Source: Bacteroidaceae bacterium (GTDB lineage: Bacteria > Bacteroidota > Bacteroidia > Bacteroidales > Bacteroidaceae). From it: a stretch of 64,000 nt of DNA. The position numbers were made by a program, and so were the translations under genes. The notes below the pieces were generated by a model, which was not told the origin of the DNA, ran no database searches, and was given only the letters and a program-made list of their open reading frames with translations. Location: positions 62,001-126,000 of the forward strand of contig JAGCPD010000003.1 in assembly GCA_017645305.1 (NCBI GenBank), written 5' to 3'. Of the stretch, positions 26,939-35,947 are shown in pieces (the stretch's first letter is position 1; each line of letters begins with the position of its first letter).

Positions 26939-28392
26939 TCTTTAGCGGGCAATAGATATTCGTAACATCCGGCATCGGGAGCCTCATCGGCAGAACGGCT
27001 GCGGCCTAGACGATCCGTCGTCAATCCATTCATAAGAAGCGGGTCGGCCATGTTTCGGATCTCGCTCAGCGAATCGGGCGTGAAATCATAGATGAAATTA
27101 TAGGTATCAAACACCTTGAAGTTCTTCTCGCCCTGAAGTTCCATTTCCTCGTTCTCAAACTTGCAGGCAACAAAATGGTCCTCGTCGTTCTCGCCTATGG
27201 TACGCAGGAAACAATTCTGGAAGTAGTAGTAGTCAGAATCCTCGTAATCCGGCGACAAACTGCCCATGATCACGTCATCGGCATAACCGGTAATTACGCT
27301 ATTTAGGAACTGGATGTATCTGAGCTCATGATGCAACCCGTCAGCATCCGTATTAGAGACATACAAGGCATCTCCGCGATCATAGCTCAACGGATAATAC
27401 TGGGCTATGGTACAGTGGCAGAAGGTGTATACACCGCCAAAGACATGGACACAATCACCCAGCGTGTTGCTGATTTGGGTATTAAGGATTTCTGCATTGC
27501 AATTGCTAAGGTACAAGCCGTCCCCCCCCACATTATGGATAATACAGTTCTGCATGGTAAAGGTAATCTCGTCCAGCGATGTACTGTCAGCCCTGATACC
27601 CCACCGGCCGCTATGAAGATCGCAGTTTACAAACGAGTTGTTGTAACTGCCCTCGTGGATGGTGATTCCCTTCCAGCGGCTGGGAGTATTGTCGTAGAAA
27701 AGATAGTCGAACATACGGTCGGTACGAGCCCCTCGGAAAACGACGGGTTTCTCAATGGTTCCCCGGGCATTGATGCGACCGTAGATATCCACTGCCGTAC
27801 TGTCATGCATCAGCAGCATGGTGCCCGGAAGCAGATTCAGCTTTCCCCCCTTGGCAATTACCAACGAATCATAGATAAGATAAGGCTTATCGGAATTAAG
27901 CGTGGAATCCGACGCTATATACATACCATGTATAATATAGGCATCAACAGAGCCGGCAGTGAGCAAGACACGTTGCTGAATGCCGTTTTCAAGGCTGAAA
28001 AGCAACTCGTCAGAGTACGAAACAGTATCCGTTGTCCCATTCTCAGGCATCGTAACCTCTATGCGGACAAGAATGCTATCATTCTTCCTTATCAGATAAT
28101 CATTGCCGGAGCCCTGAACCAGAAATTCACCATCAACATTAACCCGGAAAAGACTCTCGCTGCCTTTAAGCAGACGTATGTTTGAAATACGTATTCCGTT
28201 TGAATTGTTGTTGAAGACATAAAGCGTCTTCGTGGGACTGGAGATGGTGGATATCAACGTGTCAAAACGCACGGTATCGTCAGAGAACTCCAATCGGAAA
28301 GACTGGTCATTGGAATACGAGTCGTAATCGGAACATGCAAAAAACATGGCCGACAACGCAAACAGGAAAAAGTATAAAAGCCGGTTTTTCAT
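26935..28392 (-). CDS. Lipoprotein with right-handed beta-helix repeats
   Basis: This 485-residue protein has a signal peptide with lipobox MFFAC (Cys20) followed by SDYDSYSND. The N-terminal 150 residues form a beta domain. Residues about 170-450 show irregular beta-helix turns, for example SFVNCDLHSGRWGIRAD, NCIIHNVGGDGLYLSN and TLGDCVHVFGGVYTF. The C-terminal DRLGRSRSADEAPDAGCYEY motif is common at the end of Bacteroidota parallel beta-helix proteins. Such proteins often bind or cleave polysaccharides, but no catalytic site is recognised. It is coupled to pepD upstream (two-base gap) and rlmH downstream. Confidence 0.75.
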   Translation of the reverse strand: MKNRLLYFFLFALSAMFFACSDYDSYSNDQSFRLEFSDDTVRFDTLISTISSPTKTLYVFNNNSNGIRISNIRLLKGSESLFRVNVDGEFLVQGSGNDYLIRKNDSILVRIEVTMPENGTTDTVSYSDELLFSLENGIQQRVLLTAGSVDAYIIHGMYIASDSTLNSDKPYLIYDSLVIAKGGKLNLLPGTMLLMHDSTAVDIYGRINARGTIEKPVVFRGARTDRMFDYLFYDNTPSRWKGITIHEGSYNNSFVNCDLHSGRWGIRADSTSLDEITFTMQNCIIHNVGGDGLYLSNCNAEILNTQISNTLGDCVHVFGGVYTFCHCTIAQYYPLSYDRGDALYVSNTDADGLHHELRYIQFLNSVITGYADDVIMGSLSPDYEDSDYYYFQNCFLRTIGENDEDHFVACKFENEEMELQGEKNFKVFDTYNFIYDFTPDSLSEIRNMADPLLMNGLTTDRLGRSRSADEAPDAGCYEYLLPAKE

Positions 28393-28394
28393 TA

Positions 28395-29855
28395 TTATTT
28401 TTCTTCGGGTATATTCTTAAGAATTGACAACAACCAGTCCCATACAATCTGTACCGTCGGGATTAACAACTTCTCGTCAGGACTATGAACACCACGCATG
28501 GTAGGACCAACGCTAATCATATCCATTCCGGGATACTTCTCGCTGAAAAGTCCGCACTCCAACCCTGCATGAATACCCAAGACTAGCGGCTCCTTGTTCA
28601 TGAGCTTGCGGTATTGGTCCACGGCAACACGCAGAATCTCGCTCTTGGGATTCATCTTCCAGCCGGGATAGCCCTCGCCAATATCCACCTTTGCACCGGC
28701 TAATTCAAAGACGGCCGCAAAGGTGTTGGCCATATTAACACGGGCACTGTATATGCTGCTTCGCTGAGAGCTGTTTACCTCTATAACCTTAGTTTCCGGC
28801 CTCATGTGGATGCTTGCCAGATTGCTGCTGGTCTCAACAAGGTCTATATCCTGGCACATGGCAAACACGCCATTGTCAACAGCCTGCAAGGCGGTTATCA
28901 ACTTGGTGCTGGTGGACTTATCGACAGCCTCAGAAGCAGCATCCTCAGAAGAAAGGAGGAACTCCATGTTCTTCTCCGTTACGCTGTATTCCTCTTCAAC
29001 ATCGGCAGCAAACAAGTTCCAATCTACGCGTATCTGCTCCTTATCCTTAATGGGTATTGCGCAGACACATGATGCCTCGCGGGGAATGGCATTATGCAAA
29101 CCTCCGGCCTGAATATCCACAAGACGGAGGTCATATTTCTTTTGGCTAAGGTACAGGAAACGAGCCAAAAGCTTATTGGCATTTGCACGCATCTTTACAA
29201 TGTCATCACCACTATGCCCGCCAGTCAGACCCTTGATACAAAGCGAGAAAGTAAAGAAGTCCTGAGGCAAGGCTTCCAGCTGATAAGGCATCTCTACAAA
29301 GGTACGGCAACCGCCAGCACAGGAAACAAAGATCTGACCTTCGTCTTCGCTGTCCAAATTAACCATCATACGGCCCTTCATAAAATCATTTCCCATGCCG
29401 AAGGCTCCGGTAAGCCCCGTTTCCTCGTCACGGGTAAAGACACACTCCAAGGGACCGTGTACAATGTCGGTGCTCTCAAGAAGCGCCATCTGCATGGCAA
29501 CGCCAATACCGTCATCGGCACCAAGTGTGGTTCCCTTTGCCTTAAGCCATTCACCATCAACGTATGTCTGTATGGCATCTTTGTTGAAGTCGAACTCCAC
29601 ATCCTTGTTTTTCTCACAAACCATATCCATATGGCTCTGAAGAATCAGTATTTTGCGGTTCTCCATACCAGGAGTAGCTGGCTTACGTATAATTACATTT
29701 CCTACCTGGTCGCAATCAGTCTCCAAACCAAGACTCTTGCCAAAGTCCATTAAGAAAGAAATCATCTGTTCCTCTTTTTTGGAAGGACGGGGAACAGCAT
29801 TCACTTTGGCAAAACAATCAAACACACACTTAGGTTTTAACTCAATTTCAGTCAT
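28395..29855 (-). CDS. pepD: Aminoacyl-histidine dipeptidase (M20C, PepD/carnosinase-type)
   Basis: PepD is a cytoplasmic zinc dipeptidase with broad specificity, including Xaa-His. The 486-residue protein has the M20 metal and catalytic motifs LQSHMDMVCE, TTLGADDGIGVA and TRDEETGLTG, with GGHSGDDI in the lid domain and AGLECGLFSEKYP near the end. Length is normal for M20C. Its promoter (minus strand, 29898-29905) is interlocked with the promoter of the divergent 69-residue gene. Confidence 0.96.
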   Translation of the reverse strand: MTEIELKPKCVFDCFAKVNAVPRPSKKEEQMISFLMDFGKSLGLETDCDQVGNVIIRKPATPGMENRKILILQSHMDMVCEKNKDVEFDFNKDAIQTYVDGEWLKAKGTTLGADDGIGVAMQMALLESTDIVHGPLECVFTRDEETGLTGAFGMGNDFMKGRMMVNLDSEDEGQIFVSCAGGCRTFVEMPYQLEALPQDFFTFSLCIKGLTGGHSGDDIVKMRANANKLLARFLYLSQKKYDLRLVDIQAGGLHNAIPREASCVCAIPIKDKEQIRVDWNLFAADVEEEYSVTEKNMEFLLSSEDAASEAVDKSTSTKLITALQAVDNGVFAMCQDIDLVETSSNLASIHMRPETKVIEVNSSQRSSIYSARVNMANTFAAVFELAGAKVDIGEGYPGWKMNPKSEILRVAVDQYRKLMNKEPLVLGIHAGLECGLFSEKYPGMDMISVGPTMRGVHSPDEKLLIPTVQIVWDWLLSILKNIPEEK

Positions 29856-29883
29856 AATATTTGGTTTATTTTATCATTTTCTA

Positions 29884-29891
29884 TACCTTTG
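29884..29891 (+). promoter_or_regulatory. Promoter -7 element of five-gene operon
   Basis: TACCTTTG drives the 69-residue protein and downstream ompH-HU/SPOR-FHA-HAD genes. It faces a minus-strand element only six bases away. Confidence 0.6.
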
Positions 29892-29897
29892 CAGTTG

Positions 29898-29905
29898 CAA
29901 ATATA
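29898..29905 (-). promoter_or_regulatory. Promoter -7 element of pepD
   Basis: The minus strand reads TATATTTG. The two -7 elements form a near palindrome around TTTGCAGTTGCAAA. Confidence 0.55.
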
Positions 29906-29912
29906 AGAAATT

Positions 29913-30122
29913 ATGTTGAAAGTAGCATTATTAACCTTAGGAATTGTTGCAATTTCAATAGCACTTTTATGTGTAAAATTGATTGTGCAGCCTAATGGGA
30001 AGTTTGCAAGTTCACATATTGGCGATAATAAAGAAATGCGAAAACGTGGCATACACTGCGTTCAGAGCATGGATAGGATGATGAGAAGAGAAAACTTATA
30101 CAAGGTAAAAGAAAGAATATAA
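29913..30122 (+). CDS. Small conserved membrane-anchored protein, unknown function
   Basis: This 69-residue protein has one membrane segment (residues 2-23) followed by a conserved-looking polar domain (FASSHIGDNKEMRKRG, then IHCVQSMDRMMRRE). It does not end in a lipobox. It is the first gene of a tight operon (gap of 14 bases to the next), with a strong promoter. The function is unknown; its position suggests envelope assembly together with the OmpH-like gene. Confidence 0.7.
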   Translation: MLKVALLTLGIVAISIALLCVKLIVQPNGKFASSHIGDNKEMRKRGIHCVQSMDRMMRRENLYKVKERI

Positions 30123-30136
30123 TAATTATATAATTA

Positions 30137-30772
30137 ATGTATATGAAAAAGTATTTGCTTGGCATCGGGTTGATGTCTTTGGGAATGGTAATTTCCAGTT
30201 GCAACAAGACTGCAGAGGAAGAAACAGAAACAACGGGAAAGGAAGAGGTTCAGTCTGTTGGTGTAAAGATTGCATACGTAGAGTTAGACACCTTGATGAA
30301 CCAATACCAGCTCTACAAAGATTATAGCGAAGTGCTGACACGTAAAGGAAACAACATACAGAATACACTTGCAAAAAAGCAGCGCGCCTTAGAGAGTCAT
30401 GCAGCTGCCGTACAGAAAAAGTATGAGAGCAACGGTTTTACTACGCGCGACGAAGTGGAACGTGCTCAAGCAGGAATTCAGCGCGAACAACAAGAGTTGG
30501 CACAATTAGCAGACCGACTGAATAATGAGTTCAATGAAGAGCAGGCTCGCATCAATACGGAGGCAAGAGATAGCATTCAGTCATTCCTGAAGCGTTACAA
30601 CAAGACAAAGAAATATGATTATGTAATGGTAAAAGCTGGAGATAATCTGCTGATTGCAAATCCCAAGTATGATATTACACAAGACATAGTTAAGGGGCTG
30701 AACAAGCGTTACAAGCGCAGCGCTGAAGTTGACGAGCAGATTAAGGCAGAAAAAGAAGAAGCAAACAAGTAA
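30137..30772 (+). CDS. OmpH/Skp-like periplasmic chaperone lipoprotein
   Basis: Skp/OmpH proteins form trimeric jellyfish-like chaperones that hold outer-membrane proteins in the periplasm. The 211-residue protein has lipobox VISSC (about Cys22), then the OmpH beginning KIAYVELDTLMNQY, a long charged coiled coil (about residues 60-160) and the closing strand YDYVMVKAGDNLLIANPKYDIT. Lipidation distinguishes it from classic Skp. Start may be 30137 or the in-frame ATG at 30143. It lies between a small membrane protein gene and the HU/SPOR gene. Confidence 0.85.
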   Translation: MYMKKYLLGIGLMSLGMVISSCNKTAEEETETTGKEEVQSVGVKIAYVELDTLMNQYQLYKDYSEVLTRKGNNIQNTLAKKQRALESHAAAVQKKYESNGFTTRDEVERAQAGIQREQQELAQLADRLNNEFNEEQARINTEARDSIQSFLKRYNKTKKYDYVMVKAGDNLLIANPKYDITQDIVKGLNKRYKRSAEVDEQIKAEKEEANK

Positions 30773-30789
30773 AACCGAATTTCCGTAAC

Positions 30790-31794
30790 ATGATTAATCT
30801 GTCAAGACATATTGAATACCAATTGTTGTACCATGATACCGTTGTGGTACCACAATTGGGCACATTCAAGGCTACTTATGTGCCAAGCAAATGGGTAGAA
30901 GAAGAGGAAATCCTTTTGCCACCCTATAGAGCTTTGACATTCACGCAAGAGGTAGATGAAACAGATACCCGTTTCGTGGAAACCATATCTGCCAGCTACC
31001 AGATTTCGACAGAAGAGGCATACATTGTTACGCTGGAGTTCACAGAGAACATCCAACAGGAACTTGCAGAATACGGCAGTTCCGAGTTGGGCAGCATAGG
31101 AGAATTTATAAAAGAGGAAGCAACTAACAAAATACAGTTCATACCTTGCCAGGCGGGGGTTGCCTCACCTTCTCTCTACGGGCTGGATGCCATTCACGTA
31201 TGCCCGTCAAAGGAAGATGTTTCACCAACACCCAAACAAGAAAACAAGAAAATGTCTGTTAATGCTGATGCTAAAAACATCACCATCAGTATTAACAAGC
31301 GTTTACTTCACTACGCTGCAGCTGTAGCTGCATCTATCGTTTTGTTCTTTGCTTTCAGCACTCCCGTTTCTGAAAACATCCTGACGAAACAACAGGTAAC
31401 CCGTTCAGAACTTTTCTTCCCCACCAACCTTATTGCTTTACCGCAGGCAAAGTCCATTCAGTCAGATGAGAATAATGAGGCAACAGTATCTGAGAAGGTA
31501 ATTGAGGAAGAATCAAATTACGAAACTACTGCAGGCAACCAACTGTCAGAGGAAACAAACTCAAAGCCAAAGTTCTCTATAATCCTGTGTTGTGGTATTA
31601 CGATGCAGAATGCAGAGTCTTATTGTCAGAATTTAAATGAGAGAGGCATCAAGGCCGTTGTTGATAACTCCGGAAAATTTATCAGAGTTCTGATTCCTGG
31701 CTATACTTCAAAAGAAGATGCACTGACAGAGATTCGGTCTTTACGCAGCAAAAGCAGAGAGTTCTCCAAGGCATGGATCATGGAGAATAAATAA
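30790..31794 (+). CDS. HU-CCDC81/SPOR-domain membrane protein
   Basis: This 334-residue protein begins with a CCDC81-like prokaryotic HU domain (residues 1-135: LSRHIEYQLLYHDTVVVPQLGTF). A single membrane helix (about 172-190) separates it from a disordered acidic stretch and a C-terminal SPOR domain (about 258-334). The HU-like part would be cytoplasmic and the SPOR part periplasmic, linking an inner factor, possibly DNA or protein, to peptidoglycan. This architecture is known in Bacteroidota but its role is not settled. It is third in the operon, 17 bases after the OmpH gene. Confidence 0.82.
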   Translation: MINLSRHIEYQLLYHDTVVVPQLGTFKATYVPSKWVEEEEILLPPYRALTFTQEVDETDTRFVETISASYQISTEEAYIVTLEFTENIQQELAEYGSSELGSIGEFIKEEATNKIQFIPCQAGVASPSLYGLDAIHVCPSKEDVSPTPKQENKKMSVNADAKNITISINKRLLHYAAAVAASIVLFFAFSTPVSENILTKQQVTRSELFFPTNLIALPQAKSIQSDENNEATVSEKVIEEESNYETTAGNQLSEETNSKPKFSIILCCGITMQNAESYCQNLNERGIKAVVDNSGKFIRVLIPGYTSKEDALTEIRSLRSKSREFSKAWIMENK

Positions 31795-31814
31795 CTTTCA
31801 AGAATCTTTCACGA

Positions 31815-32345
31815 ATGAAAAGAGTACGTTGCCCTAAGTGCGACAATTACATCACCTTTGATGAGAAACAGTACGAAGAAGGACAGCAACTGGTATTTGT
31901 ATGCCCGGAATGTAACCGTCAGTTTGGTATCCGTTTAGGTACAAGCAAGGTTAAAGAGACCAGGAAAAACGAAAATCTGGACGAACAGGAACACAATCAA
32001 GAACTTGGAAGCATTGTCGTAGTAGAAAACGTGTTCCATTACAAGCAAGTTATTCCGCTGGAAATGGGAGATAACGTGTTTGGTCGGTACGTTAAAGGTT
32101 CTAACATAAACAAGCCCATTGAGACGGTTGACCCAAGTATCGACACCATGCATTGTATCATTAGGGTTCAGCGTAACAAAAAAGGTGAATTGCAGTATAT
32201 TCTGCGTGATGCACCCAGTAACACTGGCACCTTCTATATGAATGAGATTCTACACGACCAAGACCGTATCTACCTTGATGATGCGTCTATAATAACCATT
32301 GGTGCTACCACACTGATTCTGCGTAAATCTAATGCTGGAGAATAG
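31815..32345 (+). CDS. FHA-domain protein with N-terminal zinc ribbon
   Basis: The 176-residue protein starts with a zinc ribbon of two CPxC knuckles (Cys6/Cys9 and Cys30/Cys33, MJ0042 type). It continues into an FHA domain (about 75-170) with the phosphothreonine-binding pattern VFGRYV, DTMHCIIRVQR and APSNTGTFYMNE. FHA domains read phospho-Thr, so a Ser/Thr kinase signal is implied, though no kinase is in the window. The typical FHA Ser is replaced by Thr before the His (TMHC). It follows the HU/SPOR gene by 20 bases. Confidence 0.85.
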   Translation: MKRVRCPKCDNYITFDEKQYEEGQQLVFVCPECNRQFGIRLGTSKVKETRKNENLDEQEHNQELGSIVVVENVFHYKQVIPLEMGDNVFGRYVKGSNINKPIETVDPSIDTMHCIIRVQRNKKGELQYILRDAPSNTGTFYMNEILHDQDRIYLDDASIITIGATTLILRKSNAGE

Positions 32346-32367
32346 ATAATCATATTCCACAAATATC

Positions 32368-33174
32368 ATGTACAAGATTCTTGCACTTGACTTAGACGGA
32401 ACACTTACCAACAACAAGAAAGAAATTACACCATATACTTTAGAGGTACTGATTCAAGCACAGCAAAAAGGATTACGTCTGGTGCTTGCAAGCGGACGTC
32501 CATTGGCAGGAATCAATCACTTAGCTGAACAGCTACACCTAAAAGAATATGGTGGTTACATTCTGGCATTCAACGGTGGACTCATTATAGATTGTGCAAC
32601 AGAAAAACCCATATACCAGAAATTGCTTGACACATCCGTTTACAAACATTTGTATGACGTTGGGAATACCAAGGATTTTAGATTATTCAGTTATCTGGAC
32701 GACTGTATCGCCTGCGAAGATATTGAGAATAAATATGTACAATATGTAGCCCATATCAATAAAATGGGGCTTAGAAAACTGAGTAGCTTTCTGGATGAGA
32801 TAAACTTTCCCGAATACAAATGCCTTATTGCCGGCAACAAGGAAAAACTCGCTGTTCTGGAAAAGGAACTTACCAAATATTATGAAGGTAAGGCAAGTAT
32901 CTATCGCAGCGAACCTTTTTTATTGGAAGTCTTACCATTAGGAATAGACAAGGCAAAACGTCTGGATTTCCTACTGAACTATCTGGATATAAAAAGAGAG
33001 GAACTAATGGTTTGCGGAGACGGATACAACGACATAAGCATGATAGAATATGCAGGACTTGGCGTTGCTATGTCTAATGCACAGGCTGTAGTAAAAGAGG
33101 CCGCAGACTACATTACTTTGAGTAATGAAGAAGACGGCGTTGCAGCTGCTGTAAAAAAGTTTATAGATTTATAA
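32368..33174 (+). CDS. Cof-type HAD-IIB family phosphatase
   Basis: This 268-residue cytoplasmic protein has the HAD motifs: LDLDGTLTN (nucleophile Asp), VLASGRPL (motif II), a Lys region near LGIDKAKRL, and GDGYNDISMIEYAGLGVAMSNA (motif IV acids, not all contiguous in this quotation's core DGYND). The IIB cap fits Cof/YbiV-type sugar phosphatases such as those acting on sugar phosphates or flavin intermediates. The substrate is not predictable. It is last in the five-gene operon, and its stop abuts the stop of convergent yigZ. Confidence 0.9.
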   Translation: MYKILALDLDGTLTNNKKEITPYTLEVLIQAQQKGLRLVLASGRPLAGINHLAEQLHLKEYGGYILAFNGGLIIDCATEKPIYQKLLDTSVYKHLYDVGNTKDFRLFSYLDDCIACEDIENKYVQYVAHINKMGLRKLSSFLDEINFPEYKCLIAGNKEKLAVLEKELTKYYEGKASIYRSEPFLLEVLPLGIDKAKRLDFLLNYLDIKREELMVCGDGYNDISMIEYAGLGVAMSNAQAVVKEAADYITLSNEEDGVAAAVKKFIDL

Positions 33175-33762
33175 TTAAAAAGGAGAAAGTACTTTTTTTA
33201 TTTTCTCTTGCAATTCTTGCATTTTTCCCTTCCTGATGGAAAGAGTCATCTGGCAATCCATATCGTAAGACTGGCTGACAATACGTGCATCCAAATCACG
33301 AGCAACCTTTAGGACTCCGTTCATAAGGGGATATTCAAAACTGAAGGAATATTCCTCATCAACGGTCCTTGTTTCAATTTCCGCATTGGAAATAGCCTCG
33401 GCAGCAGCAGTTTTATATGCCACTATCAGACCGCTGGTTCCTAACTTCACTCCACCAAAATACCTTACAACCAGAATAATAATGTCCGTTAATTCGTTGC
33501 TGTTAATCTGTCCCAGAATTGGTTTACCTGCTGTTCCGCTGGGTTCTCCATTATCATTGCTTCTGAACGTCTCACGCTCAGCTCCCAACATATAAGCCCA
33601 ACAGACATGGCGCGCATCATAGTATTTCTTTTGGTATTGTTCTACTAAGGCCATTGCCTCTTCTACAGTGGTAACATGATGTGCAAAAGCGAGGAACTTA
33701 CTCCTGAGTTCGGAATAAGTCCCTTCGCTTTTGTCTTTTATTGTCTTGAATTCGTCCGTCAT
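33175..33762 (-). CDS. yigZ: YigZ/IMPACT family protein
   Basis: The 195-residue protein carries the UPF0029/IMPACT core: RSKFLAFAHHVTTVEEA, the signature GEPSGTAGKPIL, and VRYFGGVKLGTSGL. The C-terminal ferredoxin-like YigZ domain follows. Its biochemical role is unsettled; relatives bind nucleic acids or the ribosome. Its start overlaps the stop of the DUF1015 gene by four bases, so it is the last gene of the serine operon. Confidence 0.92.
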   Translation of the reverse strand: MTDEFKTIKDKSEGTYSELRSKFLAFAHHVTTVEEAMALVEQYQKKYYDARHVCWAYMLGAERETFRSNDNGEPSGTAGKPILGQINSNELTDIIILVVRYFGGVKLGTSGLIVAYKTAAAEAISNAEIETRTVDEEYSFSFEYPLMNGVLKVARDLDARIVSQSYDMDCQMTLSIRKGKMQELQEKIKKVLSPF

Positions 33763-35006
33763 GAAAGTTTGTGAACAACCAAACCGCTACGCAACTTCGG
33801 TTCAAACCAAGTTGCCTTCGGAGGCATGATATTACCGCTGTCCGCAATGTTCATGATTTGCTGCATAGAAACGGGGAAGAGGGCAAGAGCAAGTTTCATC
33901 TCACCAGAATCAACACGTCGTTTCAACTCTTCCAGACCGCGCAGACCACCAACGAAATCAATGCGCTTGTCGCTTCTAAGATCCTTAATGCCAAGCAATT
34001 TGTCAAGGATAAGTTCGCTACTGATGCTTACATCAAGGCTTCCTATCGGGTCATTCTCATCACATAGTCCGTCCTTCAAGTCCAAGCTATACCACTTACC
34101 TCCAAGGTATAAGCTAAACTCATGAAGATGCTTTGCCCTATATGGCTCCGTACCCTGACACGTAACGGTGAAATTCTCAGAAAGAGCTGCAAGAAATTCT
34201 TCTTCCGTCATTCCGTTGAGGTCCTTCACCACACGGTTGTAATCAAGAATGGTCAGTTGACTTGCAGGGAAGCATACAGCCATAAAGTAGTTATACTCCT
34301 CGTCGCCACGATGATTGGGATTCTGCTTTGCTTTTTCCGCACCAACAAGGGCCGCTGCCGCACTTCTGTGATGGCCGTCGGCAATGTAAAGATAAGGAAT
34401 CTTTGCAAAAGCGTCCGTAACGGTAGCTATATCGGCAGCATCATTTACCAGCCAGAACTGATGGCGGAACCCGTCAATAGGAGCTATGAAGTCATACTCC
34501 GGCTCCCCTTCTGTAACCCGTTCTATCAGCGAATCAAGTGTTACGTTGTCAGGATAGGCAAAGAAGACAGGTTCCAGATTGGCATCATTAACACGAACAT
34601 GACGCATACGGTCTTCTTCCTTATCCCGACGGGTCAGCTCGTGCTTCTTGATAACACCATTCATGTAATCCTCAACAGCGGCTGCTACAACCAGACCATA
34701 TTGCGTCTTACCATTCATGGTCTGCGCATAGATGTAATACATCTCCTGCTCATCCTGCACAAGCCATCCTTCCTTCTGGAATTTGGCAAAGTTCTCTGCT
34801 GCGCGTGCATAAACACGTTCGTCATATTCACTTGTACCAACAGGGAAGTCTATCTCAGGCTTGATAATGTGATAGAGAGATTTCTCGTTGTCACCAGCCT
34901 CCATACGGGCCTCCTCCGAATCAAGGACATCATACGGACGGCTCTCAACCTGTTCAACAAGGTTCTTGGGAGGGCGTAAACCCTTAAACGGTTTTATTGT
35001 TGCCAT
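33759..35006 (-). CDS. DUF1015 family protein of the serine operon
   Basis: This 415-residue cytoplasmic protein begins IKPFKGLRPPKNL and has the DUF1015 hallmarks SRPYDVLDSEEA, ELTRRDKEEDR and IADGHHRSAAA. The DGHHR motif recalls the ParB-like fold shared with free-serine kinases (SbnI/SerK), which is suggestive beside serA and serC; this is inference only. It starts two bases after the serA stop and overlaps yigZ. DUF1015 next to serA/serC recurs in Bacteroidota, supporting a link to serine metabolism. Confidence 0.88.
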   Translation of the reverse strand: MATIKPFKGLRPPKNLVEQVESRPYDVLDSEEARMEAGDNEKSLYHIIKPEIDFPVGTSEYDERVYARAAENFAKFQKEGWLVQDEQEMYYIYAQTMNGKTQYGLVVAAAVEDYMNGVIKKHELTRRDKEEDRMRHVRVNDANLEPVFFAYPDNVTLDSLIERVTEGEPEYDFIAPIDGFRHQFWLVNDAADIATVTDAFAKIPYLYIADGHHRSAAAALVGAEKAKQNPNHRGDEEYNYFMAVCFPASQLTILDYNRVVKDLNGMTEEEFLAALSENFTVTCQGTEPYRAKHLHEFSLYLGGKWYSLDLKDGLCDENDPIGSLDVSISSELILDKLLGIKDLRSDKRIDFVGGLRGLEELKRRVDSGEMKLALALFPVSMQQIMNIADSGNIMPPKATWFEPKLRSGLVVHKLS

Positions 35007-35008
35007 TA

Positions 35009-35929
35009 TTATTTATTGACTTGAAATTTAGTGATACCGTCACGTAAGAAACCTACAATCTGATTTGCAGCAGCGATACCGGCATTGACGTTTGCCTCAG
35101 CAGTCTGGGCACCCATCTTCTTCGGTGTAGCGAAGTAGCGACCGGCAAACTTCTCAGCGAACTCAGCATCTGCATCGGGTTTGATGTCCGTCAGGTACTT
35201 CAGGTCGGTGCGCTCTTCCATCAACTTGATGAGACCTGCCTCGTCAATCACTTCCTTGCGGGCTGTATTGACCAGGATGCCACCCTTCTTCATCTTACCA
35301 ACGAGGGCGTAGTTGATGCTCTGCTTCGTTTCGGGAGTAGCAGGAATGTGGAGCGAAACGATGTCGCAAGTCTCGAACAGTTCGTCCTGACTCTTGGCGG
35401 CAGTTACGCCGGCAGCCTCTATAGCCTCTGCGGGGCAGTATGCATCGTAAGCAGCGACTTCCATATCAAAGCCCTTTGCCACGCGAGCCACATTGCGACC
35501 CACGTTACCAAAGGCGAGGATACCCAATTTCTTGCCCTTCAACTCGGTACCGCTGGTGCCGTTGAAGAAGTTGCGGACACCAAAGACAAGCAGACCGAAG
35601 ACAAGTTCGGCCACGCTGTTGGCGTTCTGACCGGGCGTGTTCATCGCCACAACATTGTGAGCCGTTGCAGCTGCGAGGTCGATGTTGTCGTAACCAGCAC
35701 CGGCACGCACCACAATCTTAAGCTGCTTTGCTGCATCCAGCACCTCTGCATCGACTTTGTCCGAGCGAATAATCATCGCATCGACATCCTTCACTGCATC
35801 GAGCAATTGGCTCTTCTCTGTGTATTTCTCGAGCATGACTACCTCGTAGCCAGCAGCGTCAAAAACTTCCTTGATACCTTTCACGGCCACACCGCTAAAA
35901 GGTTTCTCTGTTGCAACTAAAACTTTCAT
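35009..35929 (-). CDS. serA: D-3-phosphoglycerate dehydrogenase, short type
   Basis: SerA oxidises 3-phosphoglycerate with NAD, the first step of serine synthesis. The 306-residue protein has only the substrate and nucleotide domains, with no ACT or ASB regulatory domain. The Rossmann motif LGILAFGNVGRNVA and the catalytic Arg in VNTARKEVID are visible. The usual catalytic His (TPHIG in most enzymes) is replaced by Lys in FATPKKMGAQT. This matches the Lys-type enzyme described from Entamoeba histolytica and relatives. The gene lies between DUF2007 and DUF1015 genes in the serine operon. Confidence 0.94.
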   Translation of the reverse strand: MKVLVATEKPFSGVAVKGIKEVFDAAGYEVVMLEKYTEKSQLLDAVKDVDAMIIRSDKVDAEVLDAAKQLKIVVRAGAGYDNIDLAAATAHNVVAMNTPGQNANSVAELVFGLLVFGVRNFFNGTSGTELKGKKLGILAFGNVGRNVARVAKGFDMEVAAYDAYCPAEAIEAAGVTAAKSQDELFETCDIVSLHIPATPETKQSINYALVGKMKKGGILVNTARKEVIDEAGLIKLMEERTDLKYLTDIKPDADAEFAEKFAGRYFATPKKMGAQTAEANVNAGIAAANQIVGFLRDGITKFQVNK

Positions 35930-35947
35930 TTTCCTATTTTTTTAAGA

